Shown here piece by piece: positions 61,625 through 64,000 of a stretch of 64,000 nt of DNA. Source of the stretch: an uncultured Myxococcales bacterium (GTDB lineage: Bacteria; Myxococcota_A; UBA9042; DTJE01); assembly GCA_937975765.1 (NCBI GenBank), contig CALJUR010000002.1:62001-126000 (forward strand), given 5' to 3'. Under the pieces are notes generated by a model. It had not been told where the DNA came from and did not search any database. It saw only the letters and a program-made list of their open reading frames with translations. The position numbers and the translations under genes are program-made. The stretch's first letter is position 1; each line of letters begins with the position of its first letter.

Positions 61625-64000
61625 CTACCGCTTGGGACGCGTGGCCGAGACCGACCAGGACCGCCATTCCGAGGAATAGAGCCCCTCCTCGTCGTAGGCG
61701 TTCATGTCGAACCCGTCGATGAGGATCTGGACGGTCCGGACGATGATGTCGCCGGAAGGCATGCCCACCAGGGGCAGCGTGGAGGAACCGCCCGCGGAGG
61801 CCGCCCGGAGGTCCGGCAGCCGGATCGAGGTGATGCCGCCCTCCGCCGCCACGACCCACTCGCCCACCCCGGCCTTGCTGCCGTAGATGGTCGTGTACGT
61901 CACGGACGGGGCCGGCGGACCGTCGCGCGTGAACGAGAACGCCAGGTCCGTCCAGGGCAGGCCGTCCAGCGGGTGCCGGAAGGTGGCGATGCGCAGGAAC
62001 GGCCCCACCACGATGGCGTCCCCCGCCACCGCCAGCGCGGTCCCGTCCGCCCCCGGCAGCAGCGTCGTCAGTTCGCCATCGAATCCTCCCGTCGCGACCG
62101 CCTGGAAGGCCCCCCCCGACAGCCGCACGATCGTGCCCCGCGCGCCGGCGGCCAACGCGGTGCCATCCGCCAGCGCCAGCACGGCCAGCAGGTCGTCCGT
62201 CGTCGGCGTCGGAAGCCGCGTGAAGGCGCCCGACCCGTCGCCCAGCAACGCCAGTCCTCCGGAACCGACGATCAGCGGCAGCCCGTTCAGGGTCGTCCCG
62301 GCCAGCAGGTCCGTGTCGGCGGGCCCCGGGGCCACCGGCGTCGCCGTCGTGTCCTGCAGGCGCACCACGAGGCCCTTCGCGCCGACCGCCCACGCGGTGC
62401 CGTCCGGCTGGGCGACCAGCCCGTACAGCGGGGCCAGGGAGCCGTAGTCCATCCGGGTCCAGGACCCGGCCGCGTCCCGGTGCAGCAGGGTGCCGTCCCC
62501 GGCGGCCCAGGCCGTGCCGTCGGGCAGCCAGGTCACAGCCCGCAGCGTCGAGGCCCCCGGGGCGGCCTCGGCCACGGTGAAGTCGGGTCCCGTTCGCGTC
62601 ACCGAGCCTCCGTCGCCGACCGCCAGGACGGCATCGCCCCGGGCCGAGCATGCCCGGAAGGTGGCCCGGCCCAGCGAGGCGCGCCCTTCGACCGCGCCCC
62701 CGGACGTCAGGGTCCACGCCCGCCCCGCGCGCCCCAGGACCAGCCCGTCGCCCGAGGGCAGCGCGCATCCGCCGGTGGCGTCCGGGGTCTGGTCGGGGGC
62801 CAGCATCCGGGCGTCGCTGCCGGCGACCTGCACCACGCCCAGGTTCCGGCCCGGCGTCCAGTCCGGGATCATCGAGGTCGAGTACGGGACCGTGTCGGAG
62901 GTGCGCGAGTCGGCCTCGGCATAGACGTACAGCACCGCGCCCTCCAGGTCGCCGGCGAAGTCCCTCGGCAGGTGCTCCAGCACGAAGCGCTCGCCGTCCA
63001 CCTGGGCCAGCGTGGACCACAACCTCAGCACGCCGTCCGAGCCCAGGTCCAGGGCCACCAGGACCTGGTGGTCGTTGGGACCCGACGGGCCGCCCGGGGC
63101 GTTGACCAGCCGGATGTCGACGTCGCGATCCAGGGGGATCGAAAGGTCCATGTCCATGTCCGCCGTGATCCGTGCCGACGAGACCGGTACGTGGCGGCGG
63201 ATCCCCATCGCCACGGGGTCGAACCGCCCGTCCTCGAAGCGCCGCAGGCCGCCGATGCAGTAGACCGCCACCTCGCCGATGCGGGCCCCCAGCGAGAACA
63301 GGCCGTTGCCGTCCGCGCGGCTGCCCGGGGCCGTGGACTTCGCCGAGGAGAAGGGGCTGCGGACCGAGGTCGCGCATTGCACCTCGGGCCGTCCCGGGGC
63401 CGGCAGGCAACCGGTGGCTCCGTTGCCCAGGGAGTAGCAGGCGTAGCCGTCCGGGCAATCCTCCTGGGCCGTGCAGGAGGACGCGCAGTGGCTGCCGCCT
63501 CCCGCCACCGTGGCGCACGTGCTGCCGGCGCCGCACTCGGCGTCCGCCGAGCACGGGGTGCACAGGGTCCCGTGGACCAGGGACCGGTTCGCGCAGGAGT
63601 CCGGCGGGGCCAGCAGGTACTTGTCCGCGCCGGCGACATGGCCCGTGATGATCCCGGGGGGCAGGGTGGTCCCGGGGGTTCCTCCGCCCGAGGACTGGGG
63701 ATTGAGGGGGCTGATCGTCATCGTCAGGTTCTCTGCGTCCACGCCCACCAGCGACGTCGTCGAGTAGTCCCCGCGCGACGCGGTCGCCTGTACCGGCCCG
63801 AACAGATCCTCGCCGGACAGCGTGACCTGGCCCCTCAGGTCGGTCCAGCCCTTGAACGGCGTGTCCGTTTCGTGGCCCAGGATGACGAAGGCCTCGACCA
63901 CGGGCTTGCCGTTGTATGCGTCCAGAACGGTGACGTTGACGGCCCCGTTGACCGCGTCGCCCCAGACCCCGCCGAAGAACCCGGTGGGGTCGAAGTAGCC
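61625..64000 (-). CDS. Large surface protein, C-terminal part (EGF-like Cys module plus beta-propeller-like repeats)
   Basis: The minus-strand frame remains open to the end of the window, so the start is missing and about 790 residues are visible. The order is a carboxypeptidase-regulatory-like beta domain (VLDAYNGKPVVEAFVILG), a Cys module of the myxobacterial type (CTPCSADAECGAGSTC, CTAQEDCPDGYAC), a beta domain, and from about residue 390 repeats such as VTWLPDGTAWAAGDGTLLHRD and LVAQPDGTAWAVGAKGLVVR that look like propeller blades. Probably outer-surface exposed. No enzymatic motif is seen. Confidence 0.8.
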   Translation of the reverse strand, partial: GYFDPTGFFGGVWGDAVNGAVNVTVLDAYNGKPVVEAFVILGHETDTPFKGWTDLRGQVTLSGEDLFGPVQATASRGDYSTTSLVGVDAENLTMTISPLNPQSSGGGTPGTTLPPGIITGHVAGADKYLLAPPDSCANRSLVHGTLCTPCSADAECGAGSTCATVAGGGSHCASSCTAQEDCPDGYACYSLGNGATGCLPAPGRPEVQCATSVRSPFSSAKSTAPGSRADGNGLFSLGARIGEVAVYCIGGLRRFEDGRFDPVAMGIRRHVPVSSARITADMDMDLSIPLDRDVDIRLVNAPGGPSGPNDHQVLVALDLGSDGVLRLWSTLAQVDGERFVLEHLPRDFAGDLEGAVLYVYAEADSRTSDTVPYSTSMIPDWTPGRNLGVVQVAGSDARMLAPDQTPDATGGCALPSGDGLVLGRAGRAWTLTSGGAVEGRASLGRATFRACSARGDAVLAVGDGGSVTRTGPDFTVAEAAPGASTLRAVTWLPDGTAWAAGDGTLLHRDAAGSWTRMDYGSLAPLYGLVAQPDGTAWAVGAKGLVVRLQDTTATPVAPGPADTDLLAGTTLNGLPLIVGSGGLALLGDGSGAFTRLPTPTTDDLLAVLALADGTALAAGARGTIVRLSGGAFQAVATGGFDGELTTLLPGADGTALAVAGDAIVVGPFLRIATFRHPLDGLPWTDLAFSFTRDGPPAPSVTYTTIYGSKAGVGEWVVAAEGGITSIRLPDLRAASAGGSSTLPLVGMPSGDIIVRTVQILIDGFDMNAYDEEGLYSSEWRSWSVSATRPKR

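Overview
The window is very GC-rich, densely coding DNA from a Gram-negative bacterium. Nothing in it names the species. Several traits fit a myxobacterium-like or other deltaproteobacterial lineage (Myxococcota or relatives): Cys-rich lipoproteins with C-x-x-D-x-D-C patches, a hemX-hemA-hemC-hemD run, extended -10 promoters (TTGnnn, 17 bp, TGn-TAnnnT), and recA followed by a pilT-like gene and alaS. This placement is an inference.

Layout. 1-9020: the end of a hybrid histidine kinase, an unknown gene, the three-gene transhydrogenase pntAA-AB-B, an aminotransferase, a NarL-type two-component pair and a FemX-like transferase. 9027-9824: a dead serine hydrolase gene, a tiny membrane protein and tRNA-Ala(CGC) with promoter and terminator. 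9977-19971: an uncharacterised biosynthetic region holding a methyltransferase, FAD oxidoreductase, DegT aminotransferase, B12-binding radical SAM enzyme, carbamoyltransferase, GT-C-like membrane protein and epimerase. 19988-26505: SRP RNA, dnaX and recR, then on the minus strand gyrB, an unknown gene and a DnaC-like loader. 26711-34846: a diguanylate cyclase, larB/larC, an HD hydrolase, an aspartase/fumarase-family lyase, a MITE-like element and a two-subunit class I fumarase. 35083-39209: a phasin-like protein, an unknown helical protein and a second GT-C-like protein. 39241-44397: divergent operons that together look like a CDP-inositol/inositol-phosphate pathway (ROK kinase, nucleotidyltransferase, HAD phosphatase; inositol-phosphate synthase, CDP-alcohol phosphotransferase). 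44520-48406: haem genes. 48497-64000: lipoproteins, a truncated CinA, a probable 2H-phosphoesterase pseudoenzyme, an exported nitroreductase with a PAAR protein, recA-pilT-alaS, an acidic adaptor-like protein and the end of a large surface protein.

The strongest structure not explained by genes is a family of palindromic GC-rich repeats. They occupy every convergent gap longer than 100 bp and supply the stop codons of five genes. Associated hairpin repeats differ between copies by compensatory base-pair changes. The most coherent gene-level candidate for new biology is the inositol cluster with its linked GT-C protein, whose paralogue lies in the carbamoyltransferase/radical SAM region.
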